Positions 14,677-20,801 of a stretch of DNA of 21,743 nucleotides are shown piece by piece. Where the stretch lies: positions 1-21,743 of IMG/VR virus record IMGVR_UViG_3300042691_027643. One strand, given 5' to 3'. The first letter of the stretch is position 1; each line of letters opens with the position of its first letter. The stretch comes from a virus. The notes beneath the pieces were generated by a model. The model did not search any database and was not told the origin of the DNA. It worked only from the letters and a program-made list of their open reading frames with translations. Made by a program: the position numbers and the translations under genes.

Positions 14677-15068
14677 TCACCGCGCTAATTCTTGGCGAGC
14701 CGAACATCGTCACATGCCAACAAAAGGGCGTGATGGTGAGGAACGGCAAGCCCATGTTTTTCACAAAGAAGCGGGTGCAGGATTCGCGTGACGCGCTGAT
14801 CTTGCAGCTACGCAAATTCGCACCGCGCAAGCCAATCGACTATCCGGTGCTGATCCGCGTCAAGCTGGCCTACAAGCAGACCAAGGCGCGGCCAAACGAG
14901 CGACGGCATGGCAAAAGGCCGGATCTCTCAAATAGTTTTAAGTCGCTGGAAGATTGTTTGGTCAAAGCCGGTTGGCTGACTGACGACGCGCTGGTCGATC
15001 AAATTGTCGCGGAGAAGTTCCGCGTATCGGAGCCATACATTGAAATCACCATGAAGGAGGCGCTGTGA
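14667..15068 (+). CDS. rusA: RusA-like Holliday junction resolvase
   Basis: The 133-residue size and layout fit RusA: an N-terminal strand, a basic central part (KKRVQDSRDALILQLRKF), the signature KRPDLSNSFKSLEDCLVKAG (residues 83-102), the acidic pair WLTDDALVDQI (D106, D107) and the closing strand PYIEITM. RusA dimers cut Holliday junctions symmetrically and need a cluster of Asp residues. Here D86 and D106/D107 are kept, but the second Asp of the usual PD-x-DN motif is Ser88. The acidic pair E95-D96 lies nearby and may compensate. It closes the recombination operon and is followed by bipartite repeat site 3. Confidence 0.8.
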   Translation: MDMITALILGEPNIVTCQQKGVMVRNGKPMFFTKKRVQDSRDALILQLRKFAPRKPIDYPVLIRVKLAYKQTKARPNERRHGKRPDLSNSFKSLEDCLVKAGWLTDDALVDQIVAEKFRVSEPYIEITMKEAL

Positions 15069-15106
15069 GTCATTTGACCCACGCCTCCGGTTTAGTCAAA
15101 ATTTAC
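15069..15106 (+). repeat. Bipartite repeat site 3 (TTTGACCCA ... GGTTTAGTCAAA)
   Basis: The left arm TTTGACCCACGCC is at 15073-15085 and the right arm GGTTTAGTCAAA at 15089-15100. The arms are six bases closer than at sites 1 and 2: 11 bp between TTGACC and TTTAGT instead of 17. That is too short for a normal sigma70 promoter. It lies between the recombination operon and the HNH/replication operon. Confidence 0.7.
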
Positions 15107-15209
15107 GAACCGTCTGAAAGCGGTAAGCACAGCATGAAAAAACAAAACAACCAACCTTCTGATCCGTCGCCGTGGGCCGCTGTGTGCCTTCTTTCAGCGG
15201 CGGCGGTTC
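15107..15209 (+). repeat. Long-range inverted repeat around a mini-gene
   Basis: GAACCG-t-CTGAAAG (15107-15120) is complementary to CTTTCAG (15191-15197) and CGGTTC (15204-15209). Transcribed, it could form a 13-pair interrupted stem with a loop of about 70 bases that holds most of a 33-codon reading frame. A T-rich run (15215-15225) follows the second arm, but the long loop makes a classical terminator unlikely. A leader or attenuator structure is possible. Confidence 0.4.
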
Positions 15210-15235
15210 AGAGGGTTTTTGTTTTACGCCCATGA
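15134..15235 (+). CDS. Possible leader peptide / mini-gene (33 aa)
   Basis: ATG 15134 opens a 33-codon frame (MKKQNNQPSDPSPWAAV..., ending FVLRP) whose TGA overlaps the ATG of the HNH gene at 15232 as ATGA. The coupling, and its location inside an inverted repeat, suggest a translated leader. The product has no recognisable motif and the frame could be chance. Confidence 0.4.
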   Translation: MKKQNNQPSDPSPWAAVCLLSAAAVQRVFVLRP

Positions 15236-15765
15236 CATACGCAGAAAAATTGAAAGACCCACGCTGGCAGAAACGTCGGCTGGAAGTATTGGAAGCAGCG
15301 GGATGGAAGTGTTCCGAGTGCCAATCCGCCGACCAAACCCTGCACGTTCATCACAACTTTTATCGCTCGCGCACCGAGCCTTGGAACTATCCAGACCACG
15401 CGCTCCGAGTGGTGTGCGAGGAGTGCCATGAATTCGTTGATGAGCAGCGCAAAGAGTTTAAGGAATTAAGCGAGTCGCTGTTTGAAGATCCAGAAGGTGC
15501 TGGGTTCGCTGTTGAATCCGTCATTGGTTTTATGAAGGCACTTCGCATGTTCTACGCGCTTGGCACAAAGCCCGAACACACCGAGTCTTTGGCTGGTTAT
15601 GGTCAAGAATACGGCTTCGCAAGGTTCTTTGAGGGCGACCAGAAGCTCTTGGAGCCGCAGCTAAAGCGCAGCTTTGTCACGGGCGAGGTGGCTGATGGTC
15701 TTTGGAAGTTGCAGGCGAAAAACCTTGCGGAGCGGCTAAAGCGATATGAGGAGGCGGGATTGTGA
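15232..15765 (+). CDS. HNH-type zinc-finger nuclease-like protein (177 aa)
   Basis: The protein begins TYAEKLKDPRWQKRRLEVLE, then has a zinc-binding HNH-type array: C27-x-x-C30 (WKCSEC), L-H-V-H40-H41 and C62-x-x-C65-H66 (VVCEECHEF). This opening and finger are common in a phage and bacterial HNH family whose role is mostly unknown. The C-terminal 100 residues are helical and not recognised. I chose ATG 15232, which overlaps the mini-gene stop, over a GTG at 15172 that would add Gly/Ser-rich residues with no match to the family start. It is coupled by GTGA to the replication-like gene. Confidence 0.7.
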   Translation: MTYAEKLKDPRWQKRRLEVLEAAGWKCSECQSADQTLHVHHNFYRSRTEPWNYPDHALRVVCEECHEFVDEQRKEFKELSESLFEDPEGAGFAVESVIGFMKALRMFYALGTKPEHTESLAGYGQEYGFARFFEGDQKLLEPQLKRSFVTGEVADGLWKLQAKNLAERLKRYEEAGL

Positions 15766-16631
15766 AGCGGCCATCGTTTCAATTTTATCCCGCCGACTGG
15801 CGCAAGGATTCTGGGTTGCGACTATGCTCGCTGGCCGCTCGCGGCCTGTGGGTGGAGATGATGTGCATCGCCCACGAGTCCGAGGAATACGGCAAACTCA
15901 AACAAAACGGCAGGGGTTTTTGCCACAAAACCCTCGCAAAACTCGTGGGTTTGTCGCCGCAAACATGCCTCAAATTATTGAAAGAACTTGAGGAGAACAA
16001 AGTGTTTTCCCGCGACGAAGATGGCGCGATTTATTCGCGGCGAATGGTTAAGGATGAAGCACTTCGGAAGATTCGGGCGGAAGCCGGAAGCAAGGGCGGT
16101 AACCCTCTTTTGCTTGGACATTTGGTTAAGCAAAACGAGGAGCAAAATCCAACCCCTTCTTCTTCATCTTCATCTTCAGTAACTCCTCTCTCCCCGCCGA
16201 CACCGACGCTGGAAGAGTTTTTGGCATGGGCCAATCGGTGCAGCCTTCCCGCGGACATTGCCGAGGCGTGGTTTGACCGAGCCAACAGCAGGAAGTTCGC
16301 ATTTGAGGGCTACTGGACGGATCGTGACGGCAGGGCAATTACCGATTGGCGACGGGAGATTGCGTCCTACGCGAAGTATCGTGCCGCTAAACAGGCCGAG
16401 ATTGCTCACAGAAGCTCGTCCAAGGCTTTGACTAAACCAAAAGGGGTCTGGGAGGCCAAACAGGGTCTGGAAGCCTTAAAATCGAAATTAGAGCGAATGA
16501 AGTCCGACCCGCGGAACCGTCGGCATAAAACCGAGACGCCTTGGGAAACCGAGTGGACGGAAGAAGCGCGAGCCGAAGTCGCACGCATCCGCGCCAAGAT
16601 CAGCGAATTGGAAGGGGTGGTGGCGGCGTGA
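15762..16631 (+). CDS. Replication-initiator-like protein with winged-helix N-terminus
   Basis: Residues 1-100 (FQFYPADWRKDSGLRLCSL; ARGLWVEMMCIAHESEEYG; LAKLVGLSPQTCLKLLKELE) resemble the N-terminal winged-helix domain of phage replication organisers. A low-complexity linker follows (seven Ser at 133-139, then Pro-rich to about 149). The C-terminal half has WANRCSLP...AEAWFDRANSRKF...YWTDRDGRAITDWRREIASYAKY, a helical unit similar to DnaT/primosome-type domains that follow such linkers. It probably recruits helicase to the phage origin. The GTG start overlaps the HNH stop. The Ser tract is encoded by TCT/TCA-type repeats. One exact reverse-strand copy of the right-arm motif lies at 16427-16438. 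Confidence 0.65.
   Translation: MKRPSFQFYPADWRKDSGLRLCSLAARGLWVEMMCIAHESEEYGKLKQNGRGFCHKTLAKLVGLSPQTCLKLLKELEENKVFSRDEDGAIYSRRMVKDEALRKIRAEAGSKGGNPLLLGHLVKQNEEQNPTPSSSSSSSVTPLSPPTPTLEEFLAWANRCSLPADIAEAWFDRANSRKFAFEGYWTDRDGRAITDWRREIASYAKYRAAKQAEIAHRSSSKALTKPKGVWEAKQGLEALKSKLERMKSDPRNRRHKTETPWETEWTEEARAEVARIRAKISELEGVVAA
16427..16438 (-). repeat. Exact right-arm motif GGTTTAGTCAAA on the - strand, inside a gene
   Basis: The + strand reads TTTGACTAAACC, the exact reverse complement of the 12-base right arm. It encodes part of ALTKPKG in the replication-like protein. No left arm is adjacent. This may be chance, but with five + strand copies of the same 12-mer it belongs in the inventory. Confidence 0.5.
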
Positions 16632-16924
16632 GCGAAACACCGGAAACAGACGCGCAGCTAACGACGTTCACTTCGATCAGCAAGCTGAAGAAGCATTTCA
16701 CCAATCGGACTGGGACTGTCAGCGCGGAATTTGCCCGCAAGCTGGAACGTCAGCGCGACCGATATGCCCGTGCGCTGGAATTTATTGCAGAAGACAGCGA
16801 AGCGTGGCTGGCCAACCAGTGCGACGAGACATGCTGCGAAATGATCAAGTTGATCGAGAAATACGCCCGCGAGCATTTGAGCGATAAGTTTGCCCACGAG
16901 GATTTGACCACACCCGCACAATGA
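16628..16924 (+). CDS. Hypothetical helical protein (98 aa)
   Basis: The GTG start overlaps the upstream stop (GTGA). The product is helical and charged, with a basic middle (EFARKLERQRDRYARALEFI) and a Cys-containing segment (ANQCDETCCEMIKLIEKYA). The Cys trio could bind metal, but no standard finger spacing is present. Its last codons contain TTTGACCACA (16903-16912), similar to the left arm of the bipartite repeat. Confidence 0.55.
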   Translation: MSETPETDAQLTTFTSISKLKKHFTNRTGTVSAEFARKLERQRDRYARALEFIAEDSEAWLANQCDETCCEMIKLIEKYAREHLSDKFAHEDLTTPAQ

Positions 16925-16927
16925 GTC

Positions 16928-17143
16928 ATGCCCACAAACAGTCTGGAGGACTTTATTGCTTTCAGCATGCAGGACGACGAGGTCGCAGTGATGAACATCT
17001 TGGCCGAACACTGCCCGCTGGTCAGCGACAACGCCGTTTGGGCTGCGGACGTCCACAACACCGGAGAGGTGATCTCGTGGATCAATCGCAACCCGCAGCA
17101 CTTTCGTCGGATTGGTTTAGTCAAAACAAAGTCACGACGATGA
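16928..17143 (+). CDS. Hypothetical protein (71 aa)
   Basis: This small acidic protein has a helical core (LEDFIAFSMQDDEVAVMNILAEH) and the segment EVISWINRNPQHFRRIG. I do not recognise it. Its last codons (GLVKTKSRR) are encoded by the right-arm repeat GGTTTAGTCAAA at 17114-17125, suggesting that the repeat supplied a new C-terminus or lies at a module edge. The stop overlaps the next mini-gene as ATGA. Confidence 0.55.
   Translation: MPTNSLEDFIAFSMQDDEVAVMNILAEHCPLVSDNAVWAADVHNTGEVISWINRNPQHFRRIGLVKTKSRR
17114..17125 (+). repeat. Right-arm motif GGTTTAGTCAAA at a gene 3' end (site 4)
   Basis: This exact 12-base copy of the right arm is 15 bases before the stop of the 71-aa gene. No left arm is adjacent; the nearest similar sequence, TTTGACCACA, is about 200 bases upstream at 16903. 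If those two form a pair, they bracket a single small gene. Confidence 0.6.
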
Positions 17144-17256
17144 AACTTTCCGGCGGCACAGGCTGCGCCAACGTCAATGTGGTCATCGCCACCCAAAGAT
17201 GTGGGGGCCGTCGCGGTATCGCGCTATCCGCGGCCCGCCGGAACTTTTTCCCATGA
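17140..17256 (+). CDS. Possible mini-gene (38 aa)
   Basis: ATG 17140 overlaps the upstream stop, and the TGA overlaps the next start (ATGATG at 17253). The product is Gly/Ala/Arg-rich with two Cys (GTGCANVN; QRCGGRRG). The double coupling suggests it is translated. Composition and length leave open that it is chance. Confidence 0.4.
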   Translation: MKLSGGTGCANVNVVIATQRCGGRRGIALSAARRNFFP

Positions 17257-17615
17257 TGCTGGAACTCAACAAGCCGTTCCCCGTTGACACGCCGCTTGGC
17301 TATGGCTGGGCGATCATCGTGTCCCGCGAGAGCAATCTGGCCAACGACATCTGGACGGTCGTCATGGAGCGCGACGGCGCGTTTGTGCATTTCCGAAGCG
17401 AACAAATCTGGGCGCTGCCAAACGGCACGCTCGACATCAACACACAACCAAAACCATGCAATACAACGACGACAACCGAGGTGCCGCTTTTCCGCGGCAA
17501 TCAGACAACCCCAAAGCGCCCAAGTGGTCTGGCCCCGTCAAAATCGAAGGCAAAGACTACGAGATCAGCATCTGGGAGCAAACGAGCAAAAGCGGGAAAG
17601 ATTTCCTCTCGCTGA
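17253..17615 (+). CDS. Hypothetical protein whose 3' third overlaps the SSB-like gene
   Basis: From ATG 17253, residues 1-68 look like a real protein (FPVDTPLGYGWAIIVSRESN; DIWTVVMERDGAFVHFRSEQ; IWALPNGTLDI). From about residue 69 the frame runs 160 bases into the SSB-like gene and becomes Thr/Ser/Lys/Arg-rich (TTTTTEVPLF ... SKSKAKTTRS), as expected for an out-of-frame reading of that gene. The ancestral stop was probably lost near 17456. The N-terminal domain is not recognised. Confidence 0.55.
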   Translation: MMLELNKPFPVDTPLGYGWAIIVSRESNLANDIWTVVMERDGAFVHFRSEQIWALPNGTLDINTQPKPCNTTTTTEVPLFRGNQTTPKRPSGLAPSKSKAKTTRSASGSKRAKAGKISSR

Positions 17616-17722
17616 AATTCGGCCCGCCGTGGGTTCCGAAGGAGCAAGGCAACTACAACGCGCCGAAGCCCGCAGCGCCGCGGACGACTGACGAGCCGGT
17701 AGACGACGACATTCCGTTTTGA
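17456..17722 (+). CDS. Small SSB-like protein with acidic DDDIPF tail
   Basis: The 88-residue product opens MQYNDDNRGAAFPRQSDN, has a strand-rich centre (GKDYEISIWEQTSKSGKDFL, then SLKFGP), and ends TTDEPVDDDIPF. The last residues match the acidic, aromatic C-terminal tip by which bacterial and phage SSBs recruit partner proteins. The centre fits a small OB-type or related fold found in a common phage family. It likely binds single-stranded DNA or docks replication and recombination proteins, consistent with the RecT/RecE/RusA set upstream. The 5' part overlaps the preceding frame, and TTGA joins it to the next gene. Confidence 0.65.
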   Translation: MQYNDDNRGAAFPRQSDNPKAPKWSGPVKIEGKDYEISIWEQTSKSGKDFLSLKFGPPWVPKEQGNYNAPKPAAPRTTDEPVDDDIPF

Positions 17723-18153
17723 TCCTGCACGAGACAACGCAAGACCGGAACACCGAACGCCGGATCATCGAAGCCGTGGCACAAAAACACGGTTTCGATA
17801 CCGCGTTCTGTTCCAAAGCCTACCCCGTGGACTCCATGTTTGTCCGCGGGCGTAGGCCGGTCTGCTTTGTCGAGGCCAGACACCGCAACAACTCCAAGGA
17901 CAAGTATCCGACCTTCATCTGGTCACTGCAAAAATTCATCCATGCCCGCCAGTTTGCCGACGTCTTGCCCACCGTTCTGCTTGTCGAGTGGGAGGAGGGC
18001 ATCTACAGCGTCAAAATCTTCGACCAGAAGTATCCGGTGACCTACGTCAACCGCACCGGCACCACCGGACGCACCAGCGCGGACAACGAACCTTGCGTGG
18101 AAATCCCGACCAGCGATTTCCGCGAAGTCATCCCCAAAGAATACACATGGTAA
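17719..18153 (+). CDS. PD-(D/E)XK-like nuclease-fold phage protein
   Basis: The start is TTG at 17719, overlapping the SSB stop as TTGA; no ATG lies near enough to keep the N-terminal helix. The pattern is that of a small restriction-like fold: E14 in helix 1 (NTERRIIEAVAQKHG), D38 (YPVDSMF), E52-A-R54 (VCFVEARHRN), then a helix (YPTFIWSLQKFIHARQFA) and a strand (TVLLVEWEEGIYSVKIFD). Relatives normally have E-x-K; here the Lys is Arg, so catalytic activity is uncertain. It may process replication or recombination intermediates. The closest alternative is an inactive structural relative. Confidence 0.5.
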   Translation: MILHETTQDRNTERRIIEAVAQKHGFDTAFCSKAYPVDSMFVRGRRPVCFVEARHRNNSKDKYPTFIWSLQKFIHARQFADVLPTVLLVEWEEGIYSVKIFDQKYPVTYVNRTGTTGRTSADNEPCVEIPTSDFREVIPKEYTW

Positions 18154-18818
18154 AAATCGACTACGTCATCCAAACCAGCGCACGCACCGCCAACCGCCTG
18201 CCGGTGACCAAAAACTGGACACGCCACGTTGCCGCGCCTTCGACGGTGCGCTACGCGGGCGACGAACAAGTGGGCCGCGGCGATTACCTTTCCGCGACCG
18301 AGAAGACGCTCTACGCCATCGATACCTTCAAGCCGCACTACGATTGGCTGTATGTGATCGACGACGACGGCTACGTCAACGTGCGACGACTGGAACTGCG
18401 ACTGATCGATCTCGATCCCGACGAGCATCACGCCATTGGCCTTGTGCATGGCAAGCTGACGCACGAGGACGCCAAGCTACCGGCATTGCATGGAGGGTGC
18501 GGGTTTGCCCTGTCTCGCGCCACCGCATGTCAACTCCAGCAGATGCACTGGCATGGCGAAATGGTCACGCATCCGCGGAGCAGTGACGCCACCGTGTCGA
18601 TCAACTTGCACCGGATGCGCGTGGTGCCGACGCATGATGCCCATTTTACAAGCGAACTACCAACCGACGACAAGTTCATCGCGTGCCACCGCGTGTTGCC
18701 GACGACACCGGAGGCGATCATTCAACGAATCAATGGCGAACAACGTATGGTAGTTGAGGCGAGCGAAGCGAAGCCGAATAATGTTCTGGGGTGTAGTCAA
18801 ACTCTGGGTCAAGGCTAA
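18147..18818 (+). CDS. Fringe-like (GT31-type) glycosyltransferase
   Basis: From ATG 18147 (overlapping the upstream stop) the product is 223 residues. It shows the landmarks of Fringe/beta-1,3-glycosyltransferases in order: YDWLYVIDDDGYVNVRRLEL, with the metal/nucleotide-sugar DDD at 72-74; an IGLVHGKL strand; HGGCGFALSRATACQL (116-131), matching the GGAG(Y/F)-x-LSR acceptor-side motif; and SDATVSINL (146-154), matching the DDxT-type catalytic segment. The C-terminal HFTSE...ACHRV resembles the late Fringe motif. No membrane anchor or signal is present, so it should act in the cytoplasm, perhaps on DNA, a virion protein or a host glycan. Donor and acceptor are unknown. The last codons (CSQTLGQG) run into bipartite repeat site 5. 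Confidence 0.65.
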   Translation: MVKIDYVIQTSARTANRLPVTKNWTRHVAAPSTVRYAGDEQVGRGDYLSATEKTLYAIDTFKPHYDWLYVIDDDGYVNVRRLELRLIDLDPDEHHAIGLVHGKLTHEDAKLPALHGGCGFALSRATACQLQQMHWHGEMVTHPRSSDATVSINLHRMRVVPTHDAHFTSELPTDDKFIACHRVLPTTPEAIIQRINGEQRMVVEASEAKPNNVLGCSQTLGQG

Positions 18819-18828
18819 TCGTTTGACC
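18792..18828 (+). repeat. Bipartite repeat site 5, arms in reversed order
   Basis: A partial right arm (TAGTCAAA, 18794-18801) comes first, followed by GGGTCAA (18807-18813) and the left arm TAATCGTTTGACC (18816-18828). The latter is identical over 13 bases to site 2. GGTCAA (18808-18813) and TTGACC (18823-18828) can pair as a hairpin. The site covers the 3' end of the glycosyltransferase gene and the gap before the small terminase gene. Confidence 0.6.
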
Positions 18829-18853
18829 AAAGGAGTAGAAGAGACGCAGCGAC

Positions 18854-19261
18854 ATGACCTCACAAACCGAGAAAGACAAGCGGATCGATGCCATTGCCGA
18901 CTGGATCATCGGCGGCATGCGTTACTCTGATGCGCTTGCCAAAACTTGCACCGAGTTCAAGGTGTGCGACCGCACGGCCCGAAGCTACATCGGGCAGGCC
19001 AACGCGCTTGTCCGCGAGGCCCGCATGACCATGAAGGAGTCCGAGATATGCGAGGCGGTCGATTGCCTCAAGGACACCTACGGAAGCGCACGGCGCAACA
19101 ACGACCACTCCGCGGCGACCGGCGCAATGCGCGAACTGATCAAGCTGCTGGGGCTGGCCGAACCCGACAAGCAGGAGGTCAAGCATGACGTCACTGATCC
19201 GGTCAAAGCCTTGCTCAACAACGTGGTCAACAGTCCCGACCAACCCAAACCGCGTGGATGA
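18854..19261 (+). CDS. terS: Terminase small subunit
   Basis: The 135-residue protein sits directly before, and overlaps, the large terminase gene. Residues 10-50 form a helix-turn-helix-type unit (DAIADWIIGGMRYSDALAKT; FKVCDRTARSYIGQANALVR), followed by a long helical part suited to ring assembly (MKESEICEAVDCLKDTYGSA; AATGAMRELIKLLGL) and a polar tail. Small terminases recognise the phage pac or cos site and load the large subunit. GAAGAG(ACG) lies upstream of ATG 18854. Assignment rests on the fold and context. Confidence 0.75.
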   Translation: MTSQTEKDKRIDAIADWIIGGMRYSDALAKTCTEFKVCDRTARSYIGQANALVREARMTMKESEICEAVDCLKDTYGSARRNNDHSAATGAMRELIKLLGLAEPDKQEVKHDVTDPVKALLNNVVNSPDQPKPRG

Positions 19262-20801
19262 CAACGCCGATCTGACCGACCCGCTCTGGCGTCTGTCTCA
19301 TCTTTACCACATCAAACGGGCCGACGATGGCCGCGTGGTGCCCTTTGTCCCGCGACCGGAGCAGCAGCGCGTCTACGACATGCTGTTTCTGGAAGGCTGC
19401 AAGCGACTAATCATCTTGAAAGCCCGCCGGTTGGGCATGTCCACCGCGCTCGACGTTTTGCTGACCGACCAGATGCTTTGGAACGCGGGCACGCAGTGTT
19501 CGCTGGTTGATCAGACCGCCGCGGATGCGGAGCGCAAGCTGGCCACCATTGCCAAGGTCGCTCTCGACAATCTCCCCGCGGGCACGCTGCAACACATTGA
19601 GAAGGTGCGCGACTCCGGTTCGATCTTGGAGGTGAGCGTCAATGGCAATGCCGCGTCGTCCTTCTTTGCCGGATTGCGAGCGCGTGGCGGCACTAACAAC
19701 TGGCTGCACTTGAGCGAATGGGGAGTCATCCAAGCCGACGACCCGCGACGCTCCGAGGAGATTCTCACGGGCGCAATCCCGTCCGCGGAGCATGGCCGCG
19801 TCATTGTCGAAACAACGTGGAAGGGCGGGCGAGGGGGTCATTTGTGGGACATCGTCAAGCAGGCGATGGAAACACCGGACAGCGCGAAGACGGACAAAGA
19901 CTGGCGCGTCGTCTTCTTCCCTTGGTGGAAAGATCCGACTTACATATTAAAGGGAGACGTCCAAACCGTTAATAAGGCGACCAGCGAGTATCTCGACGAC
20001 ATGCAGGCCCAGACAGGCCACGCCTTCACGCCGGAGCAAAGGCTGTGGTATGACCGCCAAGCGAAGCAACTTGGTATGTTTATCTTCCGCGAGTTCCCCA
20101 CTACGGTGGAGGAATGCTTTAAGTCGCCGGTCGAGGGCGCGATCTACGCGGGAGAACTGGACAAGCTGCGTGCCGCCGGAGCCATCGGGCCGATCAAGGT
20201 GGACAACTCGTATCCGGTGCATACCTCGTGGGACATCGGGTCGCCGGTCAACACGGTCACTTGGTATTGGCAACTGGTCGCAGGCAACGAAGTCCGTGTC
20301 ATCGATGTGGACATCGATCTCGACCTCACTCCGGTGCAGCGCGTGGCCCACATGATGGCCAAGGGATACAACTACGGGAACCACTACTTGCCGCACGATG
20401 CCAGTGCCCAGAAGAACACGAGCGGGCGCAGCGACGAGGCCGAGTTGCGGGCCGCGGGACTCAACAACACGCGCATCGTGCCGCGGACGCATGACGTCTG
20501 GATCGGGATTAATAGACTCCAGCAAATGCTGCCACGCTTCAGCTTCCGCTTGCCACACTGCGAGGCAGGGGTCACCGCGCTCTCCAACTACGCCTACAAG
20601 CGGGCCAGCGCCACCGGCATCGTGGTGCATGAGCCAGTGCATAACTGGGCAAGCCACGCCGCGGACGCATTGCGAATGCTGGCCGAGGCCGAGGCCGCAT
20701 CGATGCTCAAGACCGGCACCGCACCGCGGGAACCCGCTGTGGTTGTCACTGGCATCCGCGACCTTGGTTGGAGCGACCGGAGGGCGGTGGTCAGACGATG
20801 A
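19254..20801 (+). CDS. terL: Terminase large subunit
   Basis: The 515-residue packaging motor has both expected domains. In the ATPase, RLIILKARRLGMSTALDV (51-68) is a divergent Walker A of the type seen in P22-like terminases, NWLHLSEWG (149-157) carries the Walker B/catalytic Glu155, and VIVETTWKGG is the coupling motif. In the RNase H-like nuclease, D327 (TSWDIGSP), D382 (YLPHDAS) and D471 (SHAADALRM) form the metal-binding triad. I chose GTG 19254, which overlaps the small-subunit stop by 8 bases; an upstream ATG at 19185 would add 23 residues read out of frame from terS. It translocates DNA into the prohead and cuts concatemers. Confidence 0.92.
   Translation: MDDNADLTDPLWRLSHLYHIKRADDGRVVPFVPRPEQQRVYDMLFLEGCKRLIILKARRLGMSTALDVLLTDQMLWNAGTQCSLVDQTAADAERKLATIAKVALDNLPAGTLQHIEKVRDSGSILEVSVNGNAASSFFAGLRARGGTNNWLHLSEWGVIQADDPRRSEEILTGAIPSAEHGRVIVETTWKGGRGGHLWDIVKQAMETPDSAKTDKDWRVVFFPWWKDPTYILKGDVQTVNKATSEYLDDMQAQTGHAFTPEQRLWYDRQAKQLGMFIFREFPTTVEECFKSPVEGAIYAGELDKLRAAGAIGPIKVDNSYPVHTSWDIGSPVNTVTWYWQLVAGNEVRVIDVDIDLDLTPVQRVAHMMAKGYNYGNHYLPHDASAQKNTSGRSDEAELRAAGLNNTRIVPRTHDVWIGINRLQQMLPRFSFRLPHCEAGVTALSNYAYKRASATGIVVHEPVHNWASHAADALRMLAEAEAASMLKTGTAPREPAVVVTGIRDLGWSDRRAVVRR

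Noticed and set aside
16158-16183. TCT/TCA-rich tract in the replication-like gene as a phase-variable microsatellite
   Set aside because: The repeats are imperfect and codon-sized, so slippage would mostly change the length of a Ser linker rather than switch the gene off.
16266-16278. GTTTGACCGAGCC in the replication-like gene as a left arm
   Set aside because: It shares only seven core bases with the left arm and lies mid-gene with no nearby right arm.
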